From: Alteromonas portus
Lineage (GTDB): Bacteria > Pseudomonadota > Gammaproteobacteria > Enterobacterales > Alteromonadaceae
Reading direction: 5' to 3'
Assembly (NCBI RefSeq): GCF_005117025.1
Contig: NZ_SWCO01000008.1
Location: 248,001 to 312,000 of the forward strand
DNA: 64,000 bases
In this document: positions 9,109-17,140 of the stretch, piece by piece
How positions within the stretch are numbered: position 1 is the stretch's first letter
How the letters are laid out: every line of letters starts with the position of its first letter
Translations under genes and position numbers: made by a program
Notes under the pieces: model-generated
The model's input: the letters and a program-made list of their open reading frames with translations, nothing else
The model's database searches: none
What the model was told of the DNA's origin: nothing

Positions 9109-10878
9109 ATGGATACAATTCAACCATCTAACTTGCCGTCAATACTCTTTATTGCCGGTGCTATCGTTGTAGGGCTCATTGTTATAGGCCTTATATTTGC
9201 CAAACTTTATACCCGTGCGACCAAAGAAACTGCGTTCGTAAGAACCGGTCTAGGCGGTGAAAAAGTGATAAAAGACGGTGGTGCTATTGTACTTCCCGTC
9301 GTTCACGAAATAATTCCAGTGAACATGAACACGCTTCGTATAGAAGTGGAAAAAATTCAAAAAGACGCGCTTATCACCAAAGACCGTATGCGTGTAGATG
9401 TTAAAGCCGACTTCTATTTACGTGTAGCGCCAAATGCTAACGGCATCTCAATGGCAGCACAGACACTAGGCACGCGCACCACCCGCGCTGAAGAAGTTAA
9501 GAAGTTAATGGAGTCAAAGTTTGTTGATGTACTGCGCGCCGTAGCTGCTGAAATGAGCATGACTGAAATGCACGAACAGCGCGCTGACTTTGTACAAAAG
9601 GTTCAGCAAAGTGTGGCTAACGACCTTGAAAAGAACGGCTTAGAGTTAGAGTCGGTGAGCTTAACTGGGTTTGATCAAACCGACTTACAGTTTTTCAATG
9701 AGAATAATGCGTTTGATGCCGAGGGCCGCGCTCGCCTTACCAAAATTATTGAAGAAAAACGCAAAGAAACTAATGATATTCAACAAGAAAACCGTATCTT
9801 CATTGAACAGCGCAATTTAGCCGCCGAAAAACAGTCGCTTGAAGTGAAAAGAGATGAAGAAGAAGCACGATTAGCCCAAGAGCAAGTTCTTGCTTTTAAA
9901 CGCCAAGAACAAAAAGCAGAGATTGCCAAGCAGCGTGAAATGAAAGAACGAGAAGAGCGTGAAGCAGAAATTGCTAAAAACCGTGCTATTGAAGCGGCTG
10001 AAATTGAAAAGTCTCGCGAAATTGAAACTCAAGAAATTGCCAAGCGTCAGGCGCTTGAACAAGCGCGTATTCGCCAGCAGCAAGAAGTTGAGGTATCGGA
10101 GCAAATTAAGCAAATTGCCGTAGCAACAAAGTCTGAAGAAGAGTCTGCTGCGCGCGCCAAAGCTGCTGAAGCGGAAAAAGCTAAAGTAGAAAAAGTGGAA
10201 GCGGTAACTACAGCAAAAATGGTTGCTGAAGCAGAGCGTAAGAAACAAATTGAAGTTATTGATGCACGTAAAGAAGCAGAACGTGAAGCAGTGGGCATAA
10301 CCGTTGAAGCACAGGCTAAGAAAGAAGCGGCTGAAAACTCTGCCGCCGCTATTCTTACGGAAGCTAAAGCCGCAGCCGATGCCAAAATGCTTCAAGCTGA
10401 AGCAGATGAGAAAGTGCTTGCCGTAGAAGCACAAGGTAAACAAGCCCTTTACGAGGCTGAAAACACCCTTAAGACCGAGCAAATTGAACTGCAAAAAGCC
10501 CTGGCTATGCTTAAAGTATTGCCTGATCTGGTTGCACATGCCGTTAAGCCCCTTGAGAACATTGATGGAATTAAAATTCTTCAAGGATACGGCCAAGGTA
10601 GCGGCGCAAAAGGTGATCACACCATTGCCACTGCTGGCAGTGGTTTGGCAGAGCAAGTAACACAGGCAGCGCTAAGCTACAGAGCTAACGCGCCACTGGT
10701 AGATTCTATGTTGCGTGAAGTAGGTTTGGTCGATGCAGAAAAAGGGACTTTAGAAGATTTGGTGACAGGCAACAGCGATATACTAGCCAAAGCTGGTGCA
10801 GTAAAACCTAAGCCAGTTGTGACATCACCAGAATCACTTAATGGTAATAAGCCATCGGAAGCACTTTCAGCGGATTAG
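9109..10878 (+). CDS. yqiK: Flotillin-family membrane scaffold protein (YqiK type)
   Basis: 589-residue bacterial flotillin. One N-terminal transmembrane helix (about residues 10-30) is followed by a SPFH/PHB domain beginning at FVRTGLGGEKVIKDGG and running to about residue 200, with the LESVSLTGFDQTDLQFF block. Residues about 210-480 form a long charged coiled coil rich in Glu-Ala-Lys (KREEQ and EAE-type heptads), and the tail contains the conserved PL..IDGIKIL element followed by a Gly-rich linker. Flotillins form large oligomers that organise membrane domains; no enzymatic role is known. It forms an operon with the YqiJ-like gene just upstream. Confidence 0.92.
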   Translation: MDTIQPSNLPSILFIAGAIVVGLIVIGLIFAKLYTRATKETAFVRTGLGGEKVIKDGGAIVLPVVHEIIPVNMNTLRIEVEKIQKDALITKDRMRVDVKADFYLRVAPNANGISMAAQTLGTRTTRAEEVKKLMESKFVDVLRAVAAEMSMTEMHEQRADFVQKVQQSVANDLEKNGLELESVSLTGFDQTDLQFFNENNAFDAEGRARLTKIIEEKRKETNDIQQENRIFIEQRNLAAEKQSLEVKRDEEEARLAQEQVLAFKRQEQKAEIAKQREMKEREEREAEIAKNRAIEAAEIEKSREIETQEIAKRQALEQARIRQQQEVEVSEQIKQIAVATKSEEESAARAKAAEAEKAKVEKVEAVTTAKMVAEAERKKQIEVIDARKEAEREAVGITVEAQAKKEAAENSAAAILTEAKAAADAKMLQAEADEKVLAVEAQGKQALYEAENTLKTEQIELQKALAMLKVLPDLVAHAVKPLENIDGIKILQGYGQGSGAKGDHTIATAGSGLAEQVTQAALSYRANAPLVDSMLREVGLVDAEKGTLEDLVTGNSDILAKAGAVKPKPVVTSPESLNGNKPSEALSAD

Positions 10879-10924
10879 TACTCTACGAGCGAGTATTTAA
10901 CTAATTGGCATGCGACACCATCTA

Positions 10925-10954
10925 AAGCCCTGTATCTCAACAGGGCTTTTTATT
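10925..10954. terminator. Intrinsic terminator after yqiK
   Basis: AAGCCCTG (10925-10932), eight-base loop and CAGGGCTT (10941-10948) with a T-rich tail to 10954. It overlaps the stop codon region of the convergent LysR gene. Confidence 0.8.
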
Positions 10955-11842
10955 TTCGCGTAGTTTATCAACTAACCATTCAGAAAATACTTTTAACCGA
11001 AGGGGCATTTGTCTTCTAGAGGGGTAAAGGAGGTTAACTGGCATCGCCTGGGCCTCGAATTCAGGAAGCACTCGAATTAACTTTCCTTCTTTCAGGTCAG
11101 ACTCAACTCCCACGCTTGGAATTTGTGCGATACCTAATCCACTTGCACAAGCAGCGAAATAGGCTTGAGTGCTGTTAACACTTAGTAAGCTTTGCATTTC
11201 GAGGGCATGGCGCTTTCCATCTTTCATATATTCAAACTCCGGTGCTTTATGGCTTAGCGAGTGAGAATAATCAATAAGCTTATGATCAGCTAAATCTGCC
11301 AGCGACTGCGGTATGCCCCACTTCGTTGCATAACCAGGACTTACACAGTTATAAATTGGATAAGTTAAAAGGCGACGGGCAATCAAATTGCTATCCGTTA
11401 ATGCACCAACCCTTATGACACAATCAAACCCTTCTTTAACAAGGTCAACTTTGCGGTCGACGCTGCTTACTCGCAACGTAATGTTCGGGTAAGCAGAGAT
11501 AAACTCTCCTAACACTGGAAGCAGAATGTTGGTTGCAAATCGACTGGGCATGTCGATACGAAGCTCGCCACTCACATTGTCTGGTGACGATATAAATTGT
11601 GATTGTAAAGCATCCCACTCACTCAGTAAGGCTATACTTTGCGGCAGAAATATTTCTCCATCAGAGGTGAGAGAAACACTTCGCGTGCTTCGGTTAAAAA
11701 GGCGTGTGCCCAACTGCTTTTCGAGCTTTGTTACCGCTTGGGAAATGCTCGATTTAGGCAAGCCGAGAAGTGCAGCCGCCGCACTGAAGCTTCCCAACCT
11801 TGCAGTTTCTACAAACCGGGTAAGCATATCGAACCTGTCCAT
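10937..11842 (-). CDS. LysR-family transcriptional regulator, divergent from an SDR
   Basis: 301-residue LysR-type regulator. The ATG at 11842 is preceded by GGTGAG; a GTG one codon earlier is possible. The N-terminal winged helix-turn-helix reads FVETARLGSFSAAAALLGLPKSS followed by LEKQLGTRLFNR, the signature of the CrgA/AaeR-like subgroup. The effector domain (from about residue 88) begins SGELRIDMPSRFA and includes RVSSVDRKVDLV and DCVIRVG, normal for this subgroup. It is transcribed away from the short-chain dehydrogenase at 11955, and a perfect inverted repeat lies between them, so it most likely controls that gene and itself. The effector is unknown. Confidence 0.9.
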   Translation of the reverse strand: MDRFDMLTRFVETARLGSFSAAAALLGLPKSSISQAVTKLEKQLGTRLFNRSTRSVSLTSDGEIFLPQSIALLSEWDALQSQFISSPDNVSGELRIDMPSRFATNILLPVLGEFISAYPNITLRVSSVDRKVDLVKEGFDCVIRVGALTDSNLIARRLLTYPIYNCVSPGYATKWGIPQSLADLADHKLIDYSHSLSHKAPEFEYMKDGKRHALEMQSLLSVNSTQAYFAACASGLGIAQIPSVGVESDLKEGKLIRVLPEFEAQAMPVNLLYPSRRQMPLRLKVFSEWLVDKLRENKKPC

Positions 11843-11851
11843 CACTCACCT

Positions 11852-11874
11852 ATTGTTCATTAAATATGAACAAT
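11852..11874. promoter_or_regulatory. Palindromic operator between LysR gene and SDR gene
   Basis: ATTGTTCAT (11852-11860), five-base AT spacer, ATGAACAAT (11866-11874): a perfect nine-base inverted repeat. It contains the T-N11-A core typical of LysR-type sites and lies ten bases from the LysR start codon, a position suited to autorepression. Assignment to this regulator is inferred from position. Confidence 0.7.
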
Positions 11875-11954
11875 GTTATCGCTTTAGGCAGGTTTTTCAT
11901 ACCAATTTTAGTCAATATAATCGTCTACGAATTAACCTAAAAAGAGAGATAACA

Positions 11955-12710
11955 ATGGCGATTGCATTAATAACCGGTGGAAGTCGAGGTCTTGGGCGCG
12001 CTGGCGCACTAGCGCTGGCGGAAAAAGGAGTAGACGTCGTTATCACGTATAACACTAATAAAGCAGCGGCAGTTGAGGTAGTTAAAGAAATTCAAAGCTA
12101 TGGAAGAAAGGCCTGTGCCCTGCCCCTTAACACTGCTGTATCGCATTATTCTTTTCCCGAATTTCTGGTAACCCTTAAAGAAGTACTAAATAGCCAATTT
12201 GGAAAGCAGGCTATTACCTACCTAGTAAACAACGCCGGCATTGGCCTAAATGCTTCTTTTACAGCAACCAGCATTAAACAGTTCGACACGCTATTTGATA
12301 TGCATGTGAAAGGCCCTTATTTTTTAACCCAAACACTGTTACCTATTATTGAGGATGGCGGCGCAATACTGAATATCTCCTCTGGCTTGGCAAGATTTTG
12401 CTTTCCAGGAAATAGTGCATATGGAATGGCTAAAGGTGCTGTTGAAGTAATGACTCGCTATTTGGCAGCAGAGTTAGGAAATCGCAATATTAGAGTGAAT
12501 ACTCTTGCACCGGGTGCCGTTGAAACGGATTTTGGCGGCGGCTATATTCGTGATAATTGCGAAGTCAATAACGCTATAGCCTCTCAAACGGCTTTGGGGC
12601 GCGTTGGCAAACCCGAGGATATAGGTGGCGTTATGGCTGCGCTATTAAGTGACGATTGTTATTGGGTTAACGGTCAAAGGATTGAGGCATCTGGTGGCAT
12701 GAAGCTGTAA
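11955..12710 (+). CDS. Short-chain dehydrogenase/reductase
   Basis: 251-residue classical SDR that uses NAD(P)H to reduce or oxidise a carbonyl or alcohol; substrate unknown. AGAGAG precedes the ATG at 11955; the open frame extends far upstream but there it only overlaps the divergent LysR gene. Visible motifs: TGGSRGLGRAGA nucleotide loop at residue 7, VNNAG near residue 93, active-site Ser in ISSGLARF, then YGMAKGA (Tyr and Lys of the catalytic YxxxK), and the closing WVNGQRIEASGG block. Divergent from a LysR gene through a shared palindrome, a common arrangement for regulator-oxidoreductase pairs induced by a reactive small molecule. Confidence 0.9.
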   Translation: MAIALITGGSRGLGRAGALALAEKGVDVVITYNTNKAAAVEVVKEIQSYGRKACALPLNTAVSHYSFPEFLVTLKEVLNSQFGKQAITYLVNNAGIGLNASFTATSIKQFDTLFDMHVKGPYFLTQTLLPIIEDGGAILNISSGLARFCFPGNSAYGMAKGAVEVMTRYLAAELGNRNIRVNTLAPGAVETDFGGGYIRDNCEVNNAIASQTALGRVGKPEDIGGVMAALLSDDCYWVNGQRIEASGGMKL

Positions 12711-12941
12711 CATCTTAAAAAATATAGCGTTAATGTCAGCTTTTGCTTGTTAACGAAAATAGGTCAAACGTCTTTGTAACCTTTCAAGCTGCAAAGGCAT
12801 ATCATAAGGAGTAACATATATAGACATAGTATTATCACTTTTGCTTAAAAGATTGCGTTCGGGCGAAAGAATGTTGTTAAACCTTAAAGATACTATTTGA
12901 GATTAGGATATTTTTAAGGAATGAAATCGAGGATAAGTGCT

Positions 12942-13121
12942 ATGAAGTCACTACCCGAGGAACCAGAGAAACCATTAAGGGACGATTGTTGTGGCGGAGG
13001 TTCATGTTGCCCATGCATATGGGACGTATATTACGACAAACTTGCAAAGTGGAAAGAAGCGAAGCGAGAGTTCGACGAGTTAAATAATAGCGAGTCACCA
13101 AATACCGGTGCACAAGAGTGA
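12942..13121 (+). CDS. Small cysteine-rich oxidoreductase-like domain protein
   Basis: 59-residue protein. It contains PEEPEKPLRDDCC, GSCCPC and WDVYYDKLAKW, the pattern of the oxidoreductase-like domain (PF09791) otherwise found at the N terminus of larger proteins and in mitochondrial OXLD1. Five cysteines lie within about ten residues (CC..GG..CCPC). The ATG at 12942 is preferred because GAGGA sits eight bases upstream; an ATG at 12921 is in frame but has AAGGA with no spacing. Biochemical role is unknown; the cysteines suggest metal or redox chemistry. It stands alone, 230 bases after the SDR and 373 bases before the sucrose phosphorylase. Confidence 0.7.
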   Translation: MKSLPEEPEKPLRDDCCGGGSCCPCIWDVYYDKLAKWKEAKREFDELNNSESPNTGAQE

Positions 13122-13494
13122 CGGTCAGTATTGGTGCTTGAGGTTATCGTGTTCGCTATTACCTACTATTAAGCAGCCCTTAAACTCGCTACCCTACCCT
13201 AACATATGCGTGACAAGAAACGCCGCATAGCAATTTTAAGCGTTCCATTTTTTAAACTTCTCATTTACAAATATCTTTTCTACTGCTATTTTAACTTAAT
13301 CGATTAAGCTACTTTTCTCTGTGTGCCTCAACCAGGTTTGGTCAGTCAACAGAGGAAGATTAAGAATTAAGCTAAACCCATTACATGTTCAAGTTTGTGC
13401 CTGACAGACTGGTAATGCTTAGTTCGAAGTAATGTGTGCTCGCGAAACAAAAACGCAGTACGAGCCAACGCATGCTGAATTTTGGAGAATTATC
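13122..13494. other. Long intergenic region upstream of sucrose phosphorylase
   Basis: No coding frame is supported. The only strong element seen is the 14-base palindrome at 13295-13308. A ribosome-binding GGAG lies at 13484 before the sucrose phosphorylase ATG. Confidence 0.6.
13295..13308. promoter_or_regulatory. LacI/Cra-type palindromic operator candidate
   Basis: CTTAATCGATTAAG is a perfect 14-base palindrome with a central CG, the usual shape of LacI/Cra-family operators (Cra core AATCGATT). It lies 186 bases upstream of the sucrose phosphorylase start. No LacI-family gene is within the window, so the cognate regulator is not identified. Confidence 0.5.
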
Positions 13495-14991
13495 ATGTCT
13501 ATACGCAATGGCGTTCAATTAATCACCTATGCAGATCGACTGGGCGATGGCAACATCGAGAGTCTGGCAAGCTTACTTGAAGGCCCGTTGAATGGGCTGT
13601 TCACTGGTGTTCACGTCTTACCTTTTTACTATCCATACGATGGTGAAGATGCAGGCTTCGACCCTATAGATCATACATCGGTCGATGAACGTTTAGGCGA
13701 TTGGAACAACATCAAAAAGCTCGGCGAATCGGTAGATATTATGGCCGACCTTATTGTTAACCATATGTCAGGGCAAAGCGAAGCATTTAAAGACGTACTA
13801 AAGAACGGGCGCGACTCTGCTTACTGGCCACTCTTTTTGACCAAAGAAGATATTTTTAAGGGTAGTGATCAAACCCAAATCGACGAACAAATCGCGCGCG
13901 TATTCCGCCCTCGCCCAACGCCATTTTTCAGTAATTACGAAGTAGGTACTGAGACTGACACCACTGAAACCGTGCCGTTTTGGACTACCTTTACGTCCAA
14001 TCAAATTGATATTGATGTTGAGTCACAGTTAGGCCAAGAATACCTTTCTTCCATTCTTACGTCGTTTACGGAAAGTAATGTTGATCTTATTCGCTTAGAT
14101 GCGGCAGGCTACGCAATTAAACGCGCAGGTTCGAACTGCTTTATGCTTGAAGAAACCTTCGAATTTATTGAAGAATTATCGAACCGCGCACGTGGTATGG
14201 GCATGCAGTGTTTGGTAGAAATACACAGCCACTATCAAACTCAAATTGATATTGCAGCGCGTTGCGATAGTGTTTACGACTTTGCTTTACCACCACTTGT
14301 ACTGCACACCTTGTTCACCAAAAACGCAGAGGCACTAGCACACTGGCTTTCTATTTCGCCACGTAATTGCTTTACCGTACTTGATACCCACGATGGTATA
14401 GGTATTGTTGATGTGGGCGCAAGTGGTGACAAGCCAGGTCTACTTGATGCAAACGCGATTAACGCACTCGTTGAACAAATACACGTAAACTCTAACGGTG
14501 AATCGAAGAAAGCCACAGGCGCTGCAGCAAATAACGTAGACTTATATCAGGTTAATTGCACGTACTATGATGCACTAGGTAAAGATGACTTTGCCTATTT
14601 GGTCGCCCGTGCCATTCAATTTTTCAGCCCGGGGGTGCCTCAGGTATATTACGGTGGGTTACTTGCTGCAGAAAATGATATGGCGCTTCTTGCTAAAACC
14701 AATGTTGGCCGCGACATTAACCGCCCATACTTGTCTACTGCCATGGTAAAAGAAGCCGTTGAAAAGCCAGTGGTTAAAGGCTTGATGCAGCTAATAAAAC
14801 TTAGAAACGAAAGCGATGCATTCAACGGAGAATTTGACGTTAGTTACAAAAATGACTTATTGATTCTTACGTGGACAAAGGATAACGATGCGGCTTCACT
14901 ACGCGTAGATTTCGGTAGGATGGATGCAACGATTAAGACATTAAGTAATGGTGAAGAAAGCGTGTTGTCTATCGAAACGCTACTCGCTTAA
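13495..14991 (+). CDS. Sucrose phosphorylase (GH13_18)
   Basis: Cytosolic enzyme that converts sucrose and phosphate to alpha-glucose 1-phosphate and fructose. 498 residues from the ATG at 13495 (GGAG eight bases upstream). Catalytic residues align at a constant offset of ten with Bifidobacterium adolescentis sucrose phosphorylase: nucleophile Asp202 in IRLDAAGY, acid/base Glu242 in LVEIHSHY, and Asp300 in LDTHDGIG. The acceptor-loop VDLYQVN block is the same as in true sucrose phosphorylases, which favours sucrose over glucosylglycerol or glucosylglycerate as substrate, though those relatives belong to the same subfamily. No sugar transporter, fructokinase or regulator is adjacent. A terminator follows at 15148. 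Confidence 0.88.
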   Translation: MSIRNGVQLITYADRLGDGNIESLASLLEGPLNGLFTGVHVLPFYYPYDGEDAGFDPIDHTSVDERLGDWNNIKKLGESVDIMADLIVNHMSGQSEAFKDVLKNGRDSAYWPLFLTKEDIFKGSDQTQIDEQIARVFRPRPTPFFSNYEVGTETDTTETVPFWTTFTSNQIDIDVESQLGQEYLSSILTSFTESNVDLIRLDAAGYAIKRAGSNCFMLEETFEFIEELSNRARGMGMQCLVEIHSHYQTQIDIAARCDSVYDFALPPLVLHTLFTKNAEALAHWLSISPRNCFTVLDTHDGIGIVDVGASGDKPGLLDANAINALVEQIHVNSNGESKKATGAAANNVDLYQVNCTYYDALGKDDFAYLVARAIQFFSPGVPQVYYGGLLAAENDMALLAKTNVGRDINRPYLSTAMVKEAVEKPVVKGLMQLIKLRNESDAFNGEFDVSYKNDLLILTWTKDNDAASLRVDFGRMDATIKTLSNGEESVLSIETLLA

Positions 14992-15147
14992 TACAGGCTT
15001 TCTGTAGCTATTTAAGCTCAGGGCTCTGCGATTTTACGTGTAGCACTTTAGTTTTCGCGTACGAATAAACGTACGGTTTCGGGGCTTGGGTGTTACGCCA
15101 AAACTCTCTCAATCACTCCGTAACTACTTAGTATGTTTCTTGTAAAG

Positions 15148-15183
15148 CGAGTACTGTTGCTGTTCTATTCAGTACTCGTTTTT
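15148..15183 (+). terminator. Intrinsic terminator after sucrose phosphorylase
   Basis: CGAGTACT (15148-15155), 15-base loop, AGTACTCG (15171-15178), then five T. The stem is 157 bases after the stop codon. The 273-base gap from 14992 to 15264 holds nothing else I can support. Confidence 0.7.
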
Positions 15184-15264
15184 ATAAATGAAATCGTCTC
15201 TTTGTTTTAACGCTAAAAAAGCCACAGTAACGCTATCCTATAGCCCAATGTAACTTTAATTCAC

Positions 15265-15717
15265 TTATCTATAGTCATCGTTATAGGCCCTTCCCCAATC
15301 ACATAATTGGCGTAAGGTGGGCTCTAGTGTGCGGCCCAAATCAGTAAGAGAGTATTCAACTCGAGGTGGAACTTCAGCGTACACTTTCCGGTTAACTAAC
15401 CCGTCGCGTTCTAATTCTCTCAGTTGCTGAGTAAGCATTTTTTGAGTAACGCCTTGTAAACGCCTGCGCAACTGACTGAAGCGCAGTGTTTTGTGACAAA
15501 GATGCCATAAAATAACCCCTTTCCACTTACCGCCTATGATCTCCAGGGACACTGCTACACCACAAATATATTGGCTTTGGTCGCTCTCGTTTTCTCTAGT
15601 AGCTTCATTACAACTTTGGTTTGGGCTATTTAAGGCGGCGCTACTTTTATTGTCAGGCGTTACTTTTCCAGTTACTTCCTTAACGCTTTTTAAATTTACC
15701 GACATATTCTCACTCAT
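15265..15717 (-). CDS. HxlR-family (DUF24) transcriptional regulator
   Basis: 150-residue winged-helix regulator. The HxlR core starts at about residue 50 (CGVAVSLEIIGGKWKGVILWHL) and continues through LRFSQLRRRLQGVTQKMLTQ and VEYSLTDLGRTL. A conserved Cys opens the core; in YodB and HypR relatives such a cysteine senses quinones or hypochlorite, so a thiol-switch mechanism is plausible but inferred. The 45-residue N-terminal extension is polar and unusual in length. It is divergent from the YhdH-like reductase, and an imperfect inverted repeat of HxlR type lies between them. The start is uncertain: MSEN at 15717 or MSVN at 15705. Confidence 0.88.
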   Translation of the reverse strand: MSENMSVNLKSVKEVTGKVTPDNKSSAALNSPNQSCNEATRENESDQSQYICGVAVSLEIIGGKWKGVILWHLCHKTLRFSQLRRRLQGVTQKMLTQQLRELERDGLVNRKVYAEVPPRVEYSLTDLGRTLEPTLRQLCDWGRAYNDDYR

Positions 15718-15800
15718 ATTTATTACGTAAATTACGCACCTACGGTGTTAATCCGTTTGGCCAAAAGCAAAACTAAGCTGAATGCTTGTTTACTCTTCAA

Positions 15801-15820
15801 TAGTATCTTTTTGGGTACTA
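15801..15820. promoter_or_regulatory. HxlR-type operator candidate
   Basis: TAGTATC (15801-15807), six-base spacer, GGTACTA (15814-15820): the arms are inverted repeats at six of seven positions. It lies 83 bases before the reductase start and 84 bases before the regulator start, centred in the divergent promoter region. HxlR family members bind sites of this TAC/GTA shape. Confidence 0.55.
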
Positions 15821-15902
15821 CCCTACTAAAAAGTGCATACTTGCGCAAAGTTTATATACCTTCACAATAGGTAGCGAATATTTTCGATCAACGGAGACAG
15901 GT

Positions 15903-16892
15903 ATGACAACGTTTAAGGCTTTGCTTGTAGAAAAACAGGAAGATAAAACTTTTACCCGTGGTATCACTGAGCGTTCACTCGACGACTTGCCAGACGGCAC
16001 ACTGCTCGTCAAGGTAGAATTTTCATCAATCAACTATAAAGACGCATTGTCGGCAACGGGCAACCCCGGTGTTAGCAGACACTTTCCTCATACGCCAGGC
16101 ATCGATGCAGCAGGCACAGTAGTGTCATGTGATAACAACAGCTTCAAAGAAGGGGATGAGGTTATCATTACAGGTTATGACCTTGGTATGAATACCCCCG
16201 GCGGCTTCGGCGAGTATATCCGAATTCCCAGTGACTGGGCGGTAGCTAAGCCAGATGGCCTTACGTTAAGAGAGTCTATGGTTATTGGCACAGCAGGCTT
16301 TACGGCAGGGCTATCGGTACTAGGGTTAGTTGAACATGGCGTAACGCCTGATAAAGGGGATATTTTGGTAACAGGTGCCACAGGTGGCGTGGGCTCTGTG
16401 GCTGTTGCACTGCTGGCGAAAGCTGGCTTTTCTGTAGTGGCATGCACCGGTAAAAAAGAACATGACCCATTCTTCAAAAAACTCGGTGCAAGTAAAGTTA
16501 TAACCCGCGATGAGCTGTTAGAAAGTAAAGCCCGCCCTATGTTAAAAGAACAATACGCGGGCGCTGTTGATACCGTAGGCGGCGAATACTTATCGCAGGC
16601 TATTAAAGCGACCCAATATGGTGGTGCGGTAACATGTTGTGGGTTAACTGCTTCTGCCGACCTCAACGTAAGTGTATTTCCTTTTATCTTACGCGGTGTG
16701 TCTTTGCTAGGTATCGACTCAGTGCAATGCCCTATGCCGCCTAGGTTGAGACTTTGGGATAAATTAGCCGGCGAATGGAAACTAGAATGTCTTGACGATT
16801 TAACTGAAGAAGTGTCGCTAGATGACGTTAGCCAAAAAATAGATGCCATATTAAAAGGCGAACTATCGGGCAGAACAATAGTTAAGCTCTAG
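15903..16892 (+). CDS. YhdH/AcuI-like NADPH-dependent quinone or acryloyl-CoA reductase
   Basis: 329-residue medium-chain reductase without the catalytic zinc. It starts MTTFKALLVEK with RBS GGAGACAGG upstream. Characteristic segments are SSINYKDALSATGNPGV, PHTPGIDAAGTV, GGFGEYIRIP and the nucleotide loop VTGATGGVGSVAVALLAKAGF, with CTGKKEHDPFFKKLGA later and IDSVQCP in the tail. This is the YhdH family, with known members reducing acryloyl-CoA or quinones. Divergent from an HxlR regulator with a shared operator, so probably induced by electrophiles. The hairpin at 16907 may end the transcript. Confidence 0.9.
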   Translation: MTTFKALLVEKQEDKTFTRGITERSLDDLPDGTLLVKVEFSSINYKDALSATGNPGVSRHFPHTPGIDAAGTVVSCDNNSFKEGDEVIITGYDLGMNTPGGFGEYIRIPSDWAVAKPDGLTLRESMVIGTAGFTAGLSVLGLVEHGVTPDKGDILVTGATGGVGSVAVALLAKAGFSVVACTGKKEHDPFFKKLGASKVITRDELLESKARPMLKEQYAGAVDTVGGEYLSQAIKATQYGGAVTCCGLTASADLNVSVFPFILRGVSLLGIDSVQCPMPPRLRLWDKLAGEWKLECLDDLTEEVSLDDVSQKIDAILKGELSGRTIVKL

Positions 16893-16906
16893 TCTATTGT
16901 ATGTAG

Positions 16907-16932
16907 AGGCTGTCATAAAGACAGCCTTATTA
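16907..16932 (+). terminator. Weak intrinsic terminator after YhdH-like gene
   Basis: AGGCTGTC (16907-16914), five-base loop, GACAGCCT (16920-16927), then TATTA; the stem is good but the U-tract is interrupted. Confidence 0.5.
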
Positions 16933-17140
16933 CATTCACTACAAATAACTCGCTACTTTATAAAAACGTATCAGTACTAATGTTACCAGCCGAGCCTGCC
17001 TGTACATTTATCGCAAAGGTGCTGAGTAAGCCTAGAAACAAGGAACAAATAAGAGTATTACCTGTCAACTATCAAACAGTTAGTTAATTCATTAGCACTA
17101 TTTCACAGTGACTAAAAAACACATTAAGGTCAGGTACTCT

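Noticed and set aside
11526-11954. N-terminal extension of the SDR
   Set aside because: The open frame only overlaps the divergent LysR gene; the SDR nucleotide motif and ribosome-binding site mark the start at 11955.
15058-15075. CGTACG direct/inverted repeat after sucrose phosphorylase
   Set aside because: Six-base self-complementary words recur by chance; no spacing or context supports a site.
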